Part shown: in pieces, positions 35,533 to 48,100 of the stretch
How the letters are laid out: every line of letters starts with the position of its first letter
How positions within the stretch are numbered: position 1 is the stretch's first letter
NCBI GenBank assembly: GCA_902702965.1
Contig: CACRXP010000407.1
Span: 215,675 to 279,674 of the forward strand
Direction: 5' to 3'
Source: Spirometra erinaceieuropaei
Lineage: Eukaryota; Platyhelminthes; Cestoda; Diphyllobothriidea; Diphyllobothriidae
DNA: 64,000 nt
Program-made: the position numbers and the translations under genes
The notes under the pieces: generated by a model
Seen by the model: the letters and a program-made list of their open reading frames with translations, nothing else
Told to the model about the DNA's origin: nothing
Database searches by the model: none

Positions 35533-35574
35533 GTCTCTGATGATGGGTTCGAGTGAGAATCCGAAACGTCAGGC
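35533..35574 (+). ncRNA. Hammerhead ribozyme motif (intact core) upstream of the CCHCR1-like gene
   Basis: GTCT, CTGATGA (35537-35543), stem II GGGTTC/GAATCC, GAAACGTC, AGGC, with predicted cleavage after 35570. It is in sense with the CCHCR1-like gene, about 420 bp before its ATG. Confidence 0.72.
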
Positions 35575-35726
35575 AAATAAACTTCTTGTCCCAGTGATCG
35601 CATCTTCATCTTCTGAACTGCTACCTGGGACTCGCCTGTTCGCTTCTATCAGAAGTCAAGAGTGACAAATACGAAGATAGTTGTGTTGGTTGGCTTTATC
35701 GGGGGGCGATGATGATGAGGAGGAGC

Positions 35727-35814
35727 ATGCTGATTGCCAATAGAAGCGAAGAGCCGAGTCCCAGGAAGTAGTCTAGTCCCGGCGGTCGTGTCTCCTTCTT
35801 CAAGGATGCTGATT
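35727..35814 (+). mobile_element. Mini-insertion of PLE terminal tail with 9-bp duplication
   Basis: ATGCTGATT at 35727-35735 and 35806-35814 flanks about 70 bp made of the inverted second half of the PLE tail fused to its first half. It has the layout of the insertion at 20.8 kb but no hammerhead between the halves. Confidence 0.65.
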
Positions 35815-35955
35815 ATTATTTTCGTTATTATTATCATGATAGTGAGTGAGAAGAATCAGAGGATGATTATGATACTGTGAATCTGTCATCCGTCGGTCAC
35901 GCCGTCTAATTCACCACCTTCCCTCTCTTTGCAGGGTCAGTGACCCTGCCGGAGT

Positions 35956-36173
35956 ATGACCGACGCCGAGGAAGTTCTGCTTCCACCCTCTGCGTTCTCG
36001 AGACCGTCGAAAAAGACCCCAGATCACGCCACTCGCCATTCATTTCTCCAAAACCGAAACCCGGGTTCACCAAACGGAGATGTTGCGCCCCATCTGGAGT
36101 TTCGTCCACCACCAACTACACTTCCCAGGCCGATTACACTAGACTCACTCGTAGATCGGCGCAACCTTCAACA
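35956..36173 (+). CDS. CCHCR1: CCHCR1-like exon 1 (first coding exon, tentative)
   Basis: This is a GC-rich ORF beginning MTDAEEVLLPPSAF, Pro/Ser-rich, ending VDRRNLQQ. It follows a good acceptor (CCTCTCTTTGCAG, 35934), so a 5' untranslated exon may exist upstream. The donor GTTAGT leaves phase 2, which joins to the next exon as CA plus G (Gln) and continues directly into coiled coil. A second frame is also open across it, so the reading frame is not certain. Confidence 0.58.
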
Positions 36174-39100
36174 GTTAGTGGTTTTGTCTGCTTTTTACTG
36201 TTTTCTCTTCTACTAACTTAACAAGAAGTTGCTTTGCAACTGCAGTCCAGGGCTTCTTTGCTGTGTTACTTTTTCATTTGGGTATCCGGCCTGAGATCTA
36301 ACAACACCCCGCTGTCAGTTAGTTCACTTTTATTAATTAACGGTTGCTCTCTGTTGTGGGCTATAAAACTGCCCATCCCGGTACCATTTGCACTCGACCT
36401 ACCCAATCGGAGTGTGGAGATCATAGTCTTGCGTTTATCTGAAAAAACCGGTCGGCCTGTTCCCCGGCGGACGACGTTTGTGCGGGGCAGTTTAACGGAA
36501 GGGCACTCTTTTGCATCTCTCAGACCCCACCGTCCATCTCTCCTATACACCATTTTCAGGTTCCAGGCATGTGAAACAGAGCGACGTTGCCGACAAAGAC
36601 AAGAGAAACTGCCTTGGGGCTCGGTCTAGAGTTCCGCAGGCAACCGCTCAACGGTTAGTAGTACAGTCAGAATGACGTTACCGACCATGACAAGGGGGAT
36701 TGGAGTGGTCGTTTCTGGCTCCTTAGCCGTCGTCAGTCAGTCATACTCCAACCCCAGGTTTCCATCATCTAAGGTTGAGACCTGCGTTCAATGGGTCAGA
36801 AGTCCAACCATTGGGCCGCGGGCTCACTGTCCTGCCGGTTGCGATCGGATATATTAAATGCGATAGAGGGTCTTCACCGATCGTATTACCGGGCCCCTTC
36901 GTTCCGTCAAGCGATCGGTGGGCGCTCTCTACCATAGGTAAGCGAAGCCTCGTGGGATAAAAGGTAACACTGCTACGACTTGTGCTTCCCCTTCTGGCCT
37001 CGCGACTTATTAAGTCGATGTCAAGCCACGCATCGAGATATTACCATTATCTGATCCACGACCTCTTAGGCTTCAAACTCGAGAGCCTACTTGTTTCGCG
37101 GCAGAGCTCCACTGAGGTCCCTCCCGCCTTCAGCAACCTGTGAACTTGCCAGGTATTTTGCGGCCGGCCTAACAGACAGGCCTCGTCTGCACGCGATTCT
37201 TGTCCCTCCCGTTGACCGCTATTCCATACTGATCTGCCACTAGGGCTTACAACGCTGTTCCTCGCATCATTGAAAATAAGTGTGTAACAGAATGGCAGAA
37301 GCTTTCACAGTTCCGGATACGAGCGTGACCTTGAGAAGGCTTCCCCCTCAGAACTCCAGAGTAGCATCGATTGATGATGCTAAACTCCAACTTGCCCAGA
37401 CTTCGGATTTCGTCAAGATAGACCAATGACCGTGGATGGCACCAGAATGTAGGGGACCCCCAAATTGCTGACTTTCGTTAGTTTCAAACCAGGTTGCGGC
37501 AATTCTAAGGGGAGCATAGGATGTCCAAGGACCAAAAAAACTAGCAAAGTTGAGGAACCTCATTCTGTTTGTAGTTCCTGGGGCTCAATGACTAGCTTAA
37601 AGGTTAGAAGCAAGAACGTAGCAAAAATCTTGCTTGTGACGAGATTTCGAGTCTTCATGGGAGGAGGGCACTTCATACACTGAGGGTAGACAGAAGCGGT
37701 TGTTTCATGTATGTCACCAAACGTCAGCACCATCTGGAATATTGTAGTTGTCCTATCGATAATTTTTTCACGAGAAAAGACCATTAAATCAGGACATTCG
37801 GCCACTGGATGCTGGACAAGGAATTTGCTCAGAGCTGCAACTCAACTGATTCGTGTCGGTCCTTAGATTAAAAGGAGACACACTGCTGTGCAGCACTAAT
37901 CAGCGCTCATTCGCAGAGCAGGGGTTGGTGCGACTAGTCTGACGCGGCCAATACCACACCCTGGTCTCCTGCCTTCAGGAGGAGCTGCTTGCCTGACCTT
38001 TTTACCTTCATAAAACACTTTTTTGAAGAAAAAAACAGAAAACAGGCTTCAGAGCTAGGCAAAACCACCGAGGGAAAGACGCGCATCTTCTGGATACTGG
38101 TTAAAATTAAATGCTCTCCTGTCACTTATGACATTCGGAAACTGACAGTTAGCACGACTGATGGCTTCAAATGGTGTCACCGACACAAATATGGGGGGGA
38201 TAGAGTGGCCATTTTTAGCTCATTTACCTTCCCCGGCCAGCCAGTCAGTCATGCACCAACCCCACGGCTGCAACTGAGCCCTATTCTGTCTTGAAATCAG
38301 GCTCCCCCAGTGAACACTACTCCCACGTGGCCTAGCTGAGTTCAGTGGCCTGTCGGCTTTTACACTTCCTCTGGAGTTTCTTTTGTAGATTAGCAGTAGT
38401 CGCGAGTGCCTGTCTGTGGGGGTCAGTAACTGCTTTGCTGACGTCGCATATCACTTCGTTTTTGTCGTATCACAAGTCAGTCTTGAAGGTAAGAAACTGA
38501 TGCAGTCAGTAGGCACTTTTTGCTAAACGGGTTTGGACGACATAATTCCAAGTGTTAGAATGCAGAATTGGGCCGAATTGCTGAGGTCTTACTGATATCA
38601 ATATCGACCGTTTGTGTATTTAGCTTTTACATTATTACTCCAAGTAATCAGTCGCGTTTGTTACAAAAGTCCGCTCCTAACGCAGCTGACGTATTCGAGG
38701 GACCTGTAGTCCGAGCTCGTCTTTTAGATTTTTTTCATGAACTTTCAATATTTACTATTTCCCATGACTTGCATTAGAATAAACTGTCTGTTACATGTTT
38801 GAGACGATATCATCTTAGTGTCCACCCCATCTATGATGAAACATCCAGAGATCAAACAGTGAGTCATACCTACTTAAGGAAGATCGAATCAGCGTTTGGT
38901 CAGTAGCCTAGGAAACCATGAGTAAACTTCCTCACTGATTCGATACCTTTGTCAGTTGTCTGAGGGGCTACCCTCTAAGGAGCATTTGCCGTCCTTCTTA
39001 AGGTATCCAAGGCTTGATTTTGTCTACATCATGTTCGGCAACAGTCGGGAGAGGGTAGCCAAATATCCGTTGCCTAGAAATAATACCTACTATATCCATT

Positions 39101-42100
39101 TGAGTAGGTTATAGCCGTAAACTGTCCTTTTCCCTAGTGGATACCATTTTTCAACTGTGCCTATTACCCTCTCCCTCCCCTGCCTGTAAAGGTGCGCACA
39201 AACGGCCTGCCAACACGAGGACCGATGCACCAAACTGGCCGAAAAGGTGACCAGACTGCGAGCTGACTTATCTGCGGCCGAGGCCAACTATCGGAAGGCC
39301 ACGGAAAGCCTGTCGGCTCTTCGCGCCTACGTAGGCAGTGAGGCCTGCGCCAGTCACCGGGCCCAACCGACTGCTCAGACGAAAGGTGAAGAGACGATGT
39401 CGGAAGGGCAGGTAGGAAGTCTCCTTCTGGCGAATGCTCTTCCACCGTCGTTTATGCCCTCATTCGTGAACCACAAAACACCGGGCTCGTGACTTGATGG
39501 TAGAAGGTTAGACTACCTGATGAGTAGTCTCCAAAGGACCGGGGTTCGAATCTTAGGCCATCGAGACCTGGGGTTGGGATATGGCTGGCTGACGACGGCT
39601 AGTAAGCCAGAAATGGCCGTCCCAGTCTCCGTTGTGTTTGGCAGTAGTCTCCTTCTTTCGTTTGACATGTCAGAAACTGCATAGGGGACGGTAGTGGTCT
39701 ATTAACGAGTCGTTGATGTGTCACTCGGTCACAGGAAGTCCGTGCCTGAATCTTTAGTGCGTGTCTGTGTCAGGAGCATGGTAGGCACACCTGGTAGAGG
39801 CTTTGGCCTTGAGCAACTTATAGGGCACCGACTCAGCGTCCGTGCATCAAGCAATAAGGGATGATGTTTGGATGCAGAAACGTTGGTTCCTTTACGTGGA
39901 TAGCGAAGACTAACTTGACAAAAGCTGGCACTCAAGTTTGTGCTGAAGCGTAAAACTGCAGAATGCCATGTCGTCGGAGCGAGCGTCTGATAGATATAAG
40001 GTCGAGATTTGGAGCAGTCGGCAACGGTAGGATGAAGAACCGCAGGCATCTGTTGCGTAAAAAACTACCTACTATACCTGTTTAAGTAGGCCGTAGTTTG
40101 TTCATTACTGCTCTACACCTGGAGGCCGCCTTCGCTTTTGTCCCTCGTCTTTTGTTTGTTTGCTGCCGTTAAGCACACATCCCCCGTGCGGATGTCAGCA
40201 ACCTATCAGCTTTTTTGGCATTTGCGGTCCGTCGCAGGCGTTACCTTTCAATTTACACCACCGTTGCCGAACGATCCATGTCGGCCTTCTAACTACACGA
40301 CGATTTTCAAGGATGCTAACGTTGCACAGGTCGGCCACCTGATTAAGTATCTCCTCCCATATGTTGCTGCATATCCACTCCTACACAGAATATTCTCATT
40401 GCAACCCATCGATCCATATGACAGAAAGTTGTGTGGTTTTCGACCTCCAAGTTTTACGGGAACCGACTCCTTACTACAATAGATCTGACGCGTCTGAGCC
40501 TATATTACGACGCGCCAAGAGTCATGGCTTGAAAGGCTGCCAACTGACAACAGAACTCGGGCCCTTCTTTGGGACAGTAGAACTTTCTCGATTTTAGCTT
40601 TTACAACACCTGTCACTTCATTGGCTACGAGCCAGTGTGAAGTAAGCAATAGAAGGGAGACTTGTTTAGAAACCCCAACTGACTCCATGATCCGGTCTTG
40701 TTCTGAACTGGTGGTCGGTCTGTTACTTATCCTTCTTAATGTGACCTTTTTGCTGGTCCTGAGACATCTTCGTAAATGCAGTTAGTGACCTAACTCATGA
40801 AATGCGTCGAAATTTACGAATGATTGTCAATCACTTGCAAACCGACACCATTTCATGAGTCCTATGTCTATGTCAATTAAGTACAAGTTTAAAGGAATTA
40901 AATACATATAAGAAATATTAAAGGAAGTGTTGCATTGTTTAGAAGCGCCGATTTATTTTGAAAATCGCAATATCCCGAAAACGTCAGAAATGGCTCTAAT
41001 TTAGTAAACTTCTTTTTTAGATGTATAGAACGTATTTTCATACCAAAAACGTAGTAAATATGAAAGTAGAAATAAAATAACGTCTAATAATAGTGTTTAT
41101 GTGAGGTTTACATCTAAATATCAATTGATAATTAGTGCGATTTCATGTATGACGGTTTGTCAACTGCCCACATTCCGAGTGTAGATTCCAAAACAGTTTT
41201 CCAGCGTTTCGTGTTATTATTGAGTCTTTTCAGTTAAATGAGATGGGATTCAACAAGAGAAACAGGATTTTGCTTGATTTCACCGATGGGGACATCGTAG
41301 GAACAAGAGTTTTCATAAGGTGACATGCTGTGAGGCCGGTCGGTGCCTAATAAATTTAAATAGAACTGACAGGCGTGATCGTAAACATATCAGTTTGTGT
41401 TTATAGAGAGAACCTTTCTTCCGTTAAATTAATTTACACTCTTCCTTCGTTTTAGATTACGTTGAGTTTCAGATCGGCCTCGAAATGTTGCTGAATACTT
41501 CACGATTTTCAGTGTTTTCACCCGACCGTCCATAAAGAGAGATTCTGAATTACCTGTCAGTTAAGGATTTCAAAATAGGATTATTCTTGAAGGCACTTAG
41601 CGAATTAGTGAGTGTTCGGGCGCTCCTTTTTACGAAGATGTTCGTTTGGGTCACAGGTGAAGACTCATTCAAACATCAAACTTCATTTTCAAGAAACATG
41701 GCTGTCCACAACGAAAGTCAGCAACGAATATGACTTCGATCAACAAGAAAACTTTCCTTAATAAGTTATCTCTTTAAAAAGTACTTTATTACTGCACTCC
41801 GTTGAAGGATCTGTGTGTACTTTGCATTTTTGCACGTTGTGGCGCGCGTAGATGGGTTGTTTGGGTTTGTCTTATCTTTGCCGTGCCTTGCCATCGGGCA
41901 CAGTGGATTTGTGAAAAGAAAGAGTGGGGCGGGGACAACGAAAGTCTGTTTCACTGCAGCCGATTTTGCGTATAAGTCGGGGCTGTACCCACCCCCTCCG
42001 GCAGCATCGATCCTCGTCACTTTTGACCGTCGAGCTCTCTTCATCTGTTGCTTTGGATCAGGCTGCATCTGCCGGTTGATTTGGTATCTTTGCAAGAAAA

Positions 42101-45100
42101 TTACAGAACGCCCTCCGACTTGGTTGGACAGACAGAAATTATAACCGTCTCTAGCACTGTTCTAGGACGTCTGGTAATCAGGGGTCACCGCATGCACTCT
42201 GCTTAAGGCTCTTGGTCGATCGGTCGGGTATCGCCGTCCTTTTAAGTATGGTTCCCTATTATTATAACCACAGGCGATCCTCCGTCGAAAGCGACGACGA
42301 CCACCATTGTCTTGAAAAGGGTTAGATCGCAGTTGGTAGCCAAAAATGGGGAGGCAGACAGCCAGGCCCCTGTCGTACGGGAACGGTGAGGAAGGGGGTT
42401 CTATGGGTGGTGTAAATGGAAGGACTGGTAGGGGAATGCTGGAGTTTCTGGGTAAAAGTTACCAGGGAAAGTGCTGGGAAGTATTAAGTAGGTTGAATGA
42501 TGGCAGAAATTTAAACCCTAAAGCCCAACCCTGACCGCAACCGTAAAGCCTAACCCTAAGCCTCAAAATCGAAACGTAGCCAAAATCCTAAAACCCAACG
42601 CTAACCCAAAACCTAGCCATAACCCTAACCTTTACCCTAACCCTATAGCCTAATCCTGACCTTATCCTTAACCGTAACCCTAACGGAAACCTAAACCTTA
42701 ACCCTAACACTGGAACCTGACCCTAAAACGCAAACCCTAATCATAAAACTTAACCTACGCCTAACCCTAACCCTTACTAAACCCAACAGCCTGACCGAAA
42801 CGGGCGACCTGCCTAACTCAGTAAGAGCACGCCTACTGATAACATGTTCCCTAGGCAAGGTAAGCACACCTACTGGTAACAAGTGCGTACGTCGACAGTA
42901 TCAACGGATAATGTGTGGCTAACAACTGCGATCTTATCTTTGAAAAGGACCCAATGATGCCTTATGTGAGTCCAAAACCGGCCATTACTTTCCGAACAAC
43001 CTAATACCAAGAAAGTATGCACGAAAAAGTCCTTCTCCGTACCCAGGTTGTCGGTCTTGACTTTACCGCATTTTGGTTTGATTCCGAGGCCACATTCTTG
43101 GCCTGTAAGCCCAGGGGCCCTCGCGGCCGCATAACTTATTCACCGATAGCAGGGGCCCCTTTTGACCGTTTCCAAATTAGGCTGATGTCATTGGTTTGTC
43201 TTTCCTGTAACCAATAACTCTTCACCCTCTTTTTCACCTCCAGGCGCGACGGGAGAACGAGATGCTGAAGGAGGAGCTTCGTCTGATGCGCATTCAGTTG
43301 CAGAGTCTGGAGAAGGTTATGCGACTGCAGGAGAGGGAGGCCTCGAGGAGTCTCACCGGACGGCACCATCTCCCGCCCTCTCAGGCAGCGCCCAACCCAT
43401 CCCAAAAGTGCGGTTTGTTTGTCCTACTCGTCCTCTCCCCTTTGGGATGTAAAGTAGGAGATGGGAACTTGCGGGAAGCTGGCTTGGTCTGTATCATGTG
43501 TGCAGAGTGTACGAGTGCGAGCCGGAGCGAGTGAGCTCGCACGTGATTGGATGAAGGTAAATATTCACGCCCGCTTCTTGTGCAAGTCAGGAGACGAAGG
43601 GACAGACACGTAGAATTTGGAATGCACTCAGACGCCCGTAATGCTAAGCCGCCAGTTTTCGTACTTGCTCGTGTGAGGGACCGTCTGAATAGAAGCACAA
43701 CAGTTTGACCGTCGTTACCGACTATGCCCACCGTGTGCCTCACTACAGGGTGGGCGCAGTGACGTTGACTTGTGCGTAAATTGATTTATAGTGATAGCAG
43801 ACTTGCGCCGCGTCTACTGCACTCACTCATCCCCCACCCACCTGGGCCCGGTGTCAAGACAAAGTCGCGAAGACCGAGGGCGGGATAGGATAAAGGCGGC
43901 TACCACGACGCGGCCCTGCGCCTTTGTGTGCTATCACACACCCCTCATCTATGCGCAGCTCAATAGCTCTTGCTGTACGCTGATCTGGTCATCGTGTTAG
44001 CTCCGCGTGGCTCGTTGCAGTGACAGAAGAAATAGGAGTTGGTTTTAAACGTCAACAGTTGCGCACGCATAGCCTTCAATGCCTGTGTCAGACCGCATCA
44101 GGTCTATGGACTCTGCATATAGGAGAGACGGTTGACACTGTTATTGTTTGCACCGAGTGAACGCGGTTAAAAGGAGGTGTCCAGCACTTGGGCAGTGGGG
44201 TGATCAAATACCTACCGCATCAGTTCGGTATCAGAGAGCTCCCACGATATCGTCAGAGTGATATTGTTATTAAAGAGGATATTGCCTCATCCAGCAATAT
44301 TGGCCCTCGTCACGTCCAGTTAGAATGTAACGACTACAGCTCTCAAGTCGTCCGGAAGTTCGGTTAGGCCGTCGTTCGCTGCACAGCGGCTCTACGGGGT
44401 GGTTCGTCGAGTGGAATTTTTCCACACTGTTGGAGTTGGAAGTTGGGCATCTCTGTTCACTTCCCCAGCAGACCGGTTGCAGGTTTCATAATTGTGCTGC
44501 CCAGAAATCTGCACTTTTCGGACGCGTTCTGACGTCCGGGAGCGTTTGGAATCTCGCCAGGCGGATACAGCATCTTCTTTGATACCCACTTACCCAATAG
44601 TTGTCCTGAATCCTGTCAAAAGCACTTACTCCTGATGTGGGGGGGGGTAAAGTTTCTTATGTTTTATCGGTTGCTATCGAACAGATTCTAAAGGAAGCCT
44701 CGTGTCGGCCGAAGCTATAGATATGTCCTTGCTTTTTACTCCCCCCACGCCAGGACCGATTACGATGATATGCCTCCGATTTCGCCAGCCGACGGTCTGC
44801 TACGGGCCTGGAGACACCACGTTCTTCGTCTGTTGATGCAGCAGAGCGCTGAGGCCGAGTCTGCGGAACGGGAGAAAGCCGACCTGCGGATGGAGTTGGA
44901 GAAGGCTACTTCACAGGCTCAAACGCTCCAAGTTCAAGCCGATTCGCTCAGCCTAAAACTGCAGGCCGGAGATGCTGCCCTACAGGCAGCCAATCAAAAA
45001 TCAGGGGTGAGATGTGCTCATCCAACTTTTGCGTTTGTTTGCGACTTAGTTTAGCACTTTACTGCCACTGAACGGCTTGACTTATTCATTGCCGGACATC

Positions 45101-48100
45101 TGTAAATAGTTGACTTGGATCTTTGTTGATAGATGTGTAAAATTCCTCGTTCGGGGCAGCGAGGACTGATGAAGATGGAAGTCTGTGGACTGCTAAAAAG
45201 ACGGAGAAAGGACGACTTGTACATAAGACCTTTCGAGTAGGCTACAGCCCTTAAAATGAGTAAGCGGAAATTTCAATGCCGAACCGAGGCAAATGAGCTC
45301 CGAAGAGGTGATAGAGGTCACGAGCGGGTAATCATTTTTCGGACTGAACTTGATCAATATGTGATGAGCAGAGTGGGAGACCACAGAGAATTGTGAGTCA
45401 AAGGCAATTGAATTCTGCGGAAAAACCGCATCATTCCTATTCACGTTGAGGTAATACCACATTTTTGGAGTAGCGGAAAATCTGTCAGATTAAAATTATA
45501 CTGCATAGCCGGTAACGACAGTCGAACTTGGTGTAATTATTTAACGTGCTAATAACACAGTTATAGGCTAAAGGCCCAGACACGCGTGTTTTGTCGATCT
45601 TGTGCCGCTGCCTGACGCAGCTGAGAGGGGTTCGGCTCATCAGTGGACCCCCCAGCTCTCCCCGTGTGTTTTCTGGTATATGAACTCCAGTTTGAACTTG
45701 CCTTGTTTACTTTCCGTGGAAATTAATGCGTGAACTTGGAGTAAATCTTTCAGAACAGATCTTTTTGAGGCACGGCCCGAAATTTGATATGATTACTTGA
45801 GCCGAAATCTATCATCTACTGCGGAATAACCGCGTAATATTCTGAAAGATTAACTCCAAGTTCGCGCATCAGTTTCCTCGAAAATTAAACAAAGCAAGTC
45901 GAACTTTCGTATCGCGGAGCCAGCCGTGGCGTCCTTGATGGTTATTTTGCCAAATGTAGGAATGTATGTGTGCCCAAACGAAAAAAAATTGGTGTTCGTG
46001 AAACTCAAACCTTATTTTTTACTGGGAGCTCTTTTCGTAGATGTCATTAATAAACGGTAGAGTAGCATTACCAACAATGTCAAGGTAGACTGAAATTGCC
46101 ACTTCTGGCTTATTAGGCATTGTCAGCCGGCCATACCTAGCTCCAGCTTTTTGAAACCCCTGGGACTCGAACCCGCGACCTGTTGGATAGAGGTCCAACG
46201 TTCTAACCGCTGGGCCATGTCGCTTTCCTTGACTAGGCTATGCGACTGCCGGCGACTGAGCCATGCGATCGCCGGCAGGGCTTTAGATCGAGCTTCAAAC
46301 GCAAAACGGGGCATATGATTTTCCTAACCAATCGGTGAGCGCCCATCAACCTTACAGGCCTTCCTGTTTCTGATATTTGCAAAGTTTTTTTCGGAGCGAA
46401 GAAAGTAGCGACTCTCACCCCTGTTTCAAATTAGTAACTAGCTTTTCAGCAGAAACTCCGCTGGCAATTTCGTCTTCTTTTACACCCCTGTAGCTACTGT
46501 CTCAACAGTTGCAGGATTTACAAGTCTCCCTCAGCTCGAAGCAACAACAGGCAAATAACTATCGAGCTAGCCTGGAGGTCCTGTCATCCGCTCTGCGTCA
46601 ACTGGACCAGACACTTTTCGATGGCGTCCCAGGTGGAACGCGAGCCGAGAGGTCGCGGTCCACCAACACCGCCCTCGCTGCCCTTCTGAGGCGATTGCAG
46701 GTGCTGGAGCACAGGCTGGACTTTGCGTGCAGTCGACTTCCACTCGTCCGGTCACTGTTGACCCGTTCTCGGCACCTGTCTAGACAGGCAGCCCCTGCGT
46801 ACCTGGCCGTAGGCACGGACAGCGCTGGCGTTCAAAACACAGGCACTCAGACGGAGTTGGACGCCGGGGTCTACAATAATGTTGACCTCACTGAGGACGT
46901 CGACGTATTAAAGGAGTGAGTTTTGTCGCAGTGTATCCTCCCAAGCACCTGTCACTTTGCATCATGTATATGCCGTGCGGTAATTTGATTGATCCGTGAA
47001 GCCTAACGGAATGAGGTTTCTGCCTGCGCCTGTGGGGGGTGGGGGGGGGGGGGGGGGGCACGTCGGCAATGCGTGGGTTATCAATGTACTACGGTCGATC
47101 AGTGCTTCTGTTTGTTGGTTGGCTGACAGCATACCGAGATGGGACCACAGGCCTGGGACGGCGCGAGGACGAGCTGACTTGAGAGTTAATTTTGACAGAG
47201 TGAAATAACCGACAAAGACAAAGGCGAGTGGAATGGCGTTTCTGGTTTGTTGTTCATCATCAGCCGGTCACACCCAATCCCGACGCATGCAACCCCCTAG
47301 GCTCGAATTCGCGACCCGTTGGCTAGAAGTCCAACGTCCTAACCGCTTAGCCACGGGCTCGCTGTCCTGTCGGTTGCTATTGGGTACATACAACGGAACT
47401 CCCCCGTGCCGTTGTGCCTTGGGGCTCACTTTCGAGCCCTGCCAGCAGCCGCGCAGCGGCGCGCAGTATAGGCAGAGTAGCATTGCCGACGAAGATGGGT
47501 GGGGGACTGAATGTCCATTTCTGGCTCATTAGCCGTCGTCAATAGACAGGACTATGGACCCGTGACCTCTAACCAACAGACTGCGAGTTCCAAATTCGGG
47601 AGCTGCATACCTCGGGTCTGGGTATCGCTGGCTGATGACGACCAATACAGTTCGTGACCTATCTGATGAAATGTCACGAACTGTGAACTTAAATCGCCGT
47701 AGCGTACGATACTGCCACTCCGCATCCACGAAAGTTATACTGCGTTAAATATACGATCGAGCTTCAAAACAAGGCACGGTTTGGTTTATAAAGTATTATT
47801 TATTGATTAAGATATTACTTATTTTAGAAAAAACCACCAAATCAAAAAAATCGACTGCATGACAGGCCAACTATTGAGGGTTTAATATAAATGTCAGCAG
47901 AGAAGGGAAATTTTACAAAACGACAAAAAAAAATGAAAAACAGTAAGAAATACAACGTTTTAGTCCTTTTTTGTACTTTGTAGACCAGAAATGGCCATTC
48001 CGATCTCCCTTGTCTTTGTCCGTAATGCTATTCCGCCTATATGTACAGTAGATGTGCTAACTTATGAAATGTCAACTAAAATTTCGAAATGCGTTCTCGT

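Larger units (their letters stand above)
34428..35620 (-). mobile_element. Penelope-like element 3' part with hammerhead-bearing terminal repeats
   Basis: The minus strand 35482-34818 encodes the PLE C-terminal tail (HSTGPDHNFKFQEAEI, LARGDNRVSRELLESWFSGP, NDLPVAYSVLRFSLG), partly duplicated (SVLRLRLGG at 35.04 kb). Two sense hammerhead motifs follow it (34700-34741 and 34479-34520), and an antisense copy precedes it (35533-35574 on plus). The segments 34440-34590 and 35455-35610 are inverted copies of one another. Confidence 0.8.

Noticed and set aside
36555..36630. Exon-like segment FQACETERRCRQRQEK after TTTTCAG
   Set aside because: The CCGACAAAGACAAGAGA portion is a fragment of the tRNA-SINE, so the coil-like reading is accidental.
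37310..37440. Coil-like reading SGYERDLEKASPSELQSSID
   Set aside because: It ends in a stop within 20 residues, lacks a donor, and continues in another frame; treated as chance.
39386..39391. Donor AAAG/GTGAAG for CCHCR1-like exon 2
   Set aside because: It leaves phase 1, which does not fit the phase-0 acceptor at 43244; the GTAGGA donor at 39412 does.
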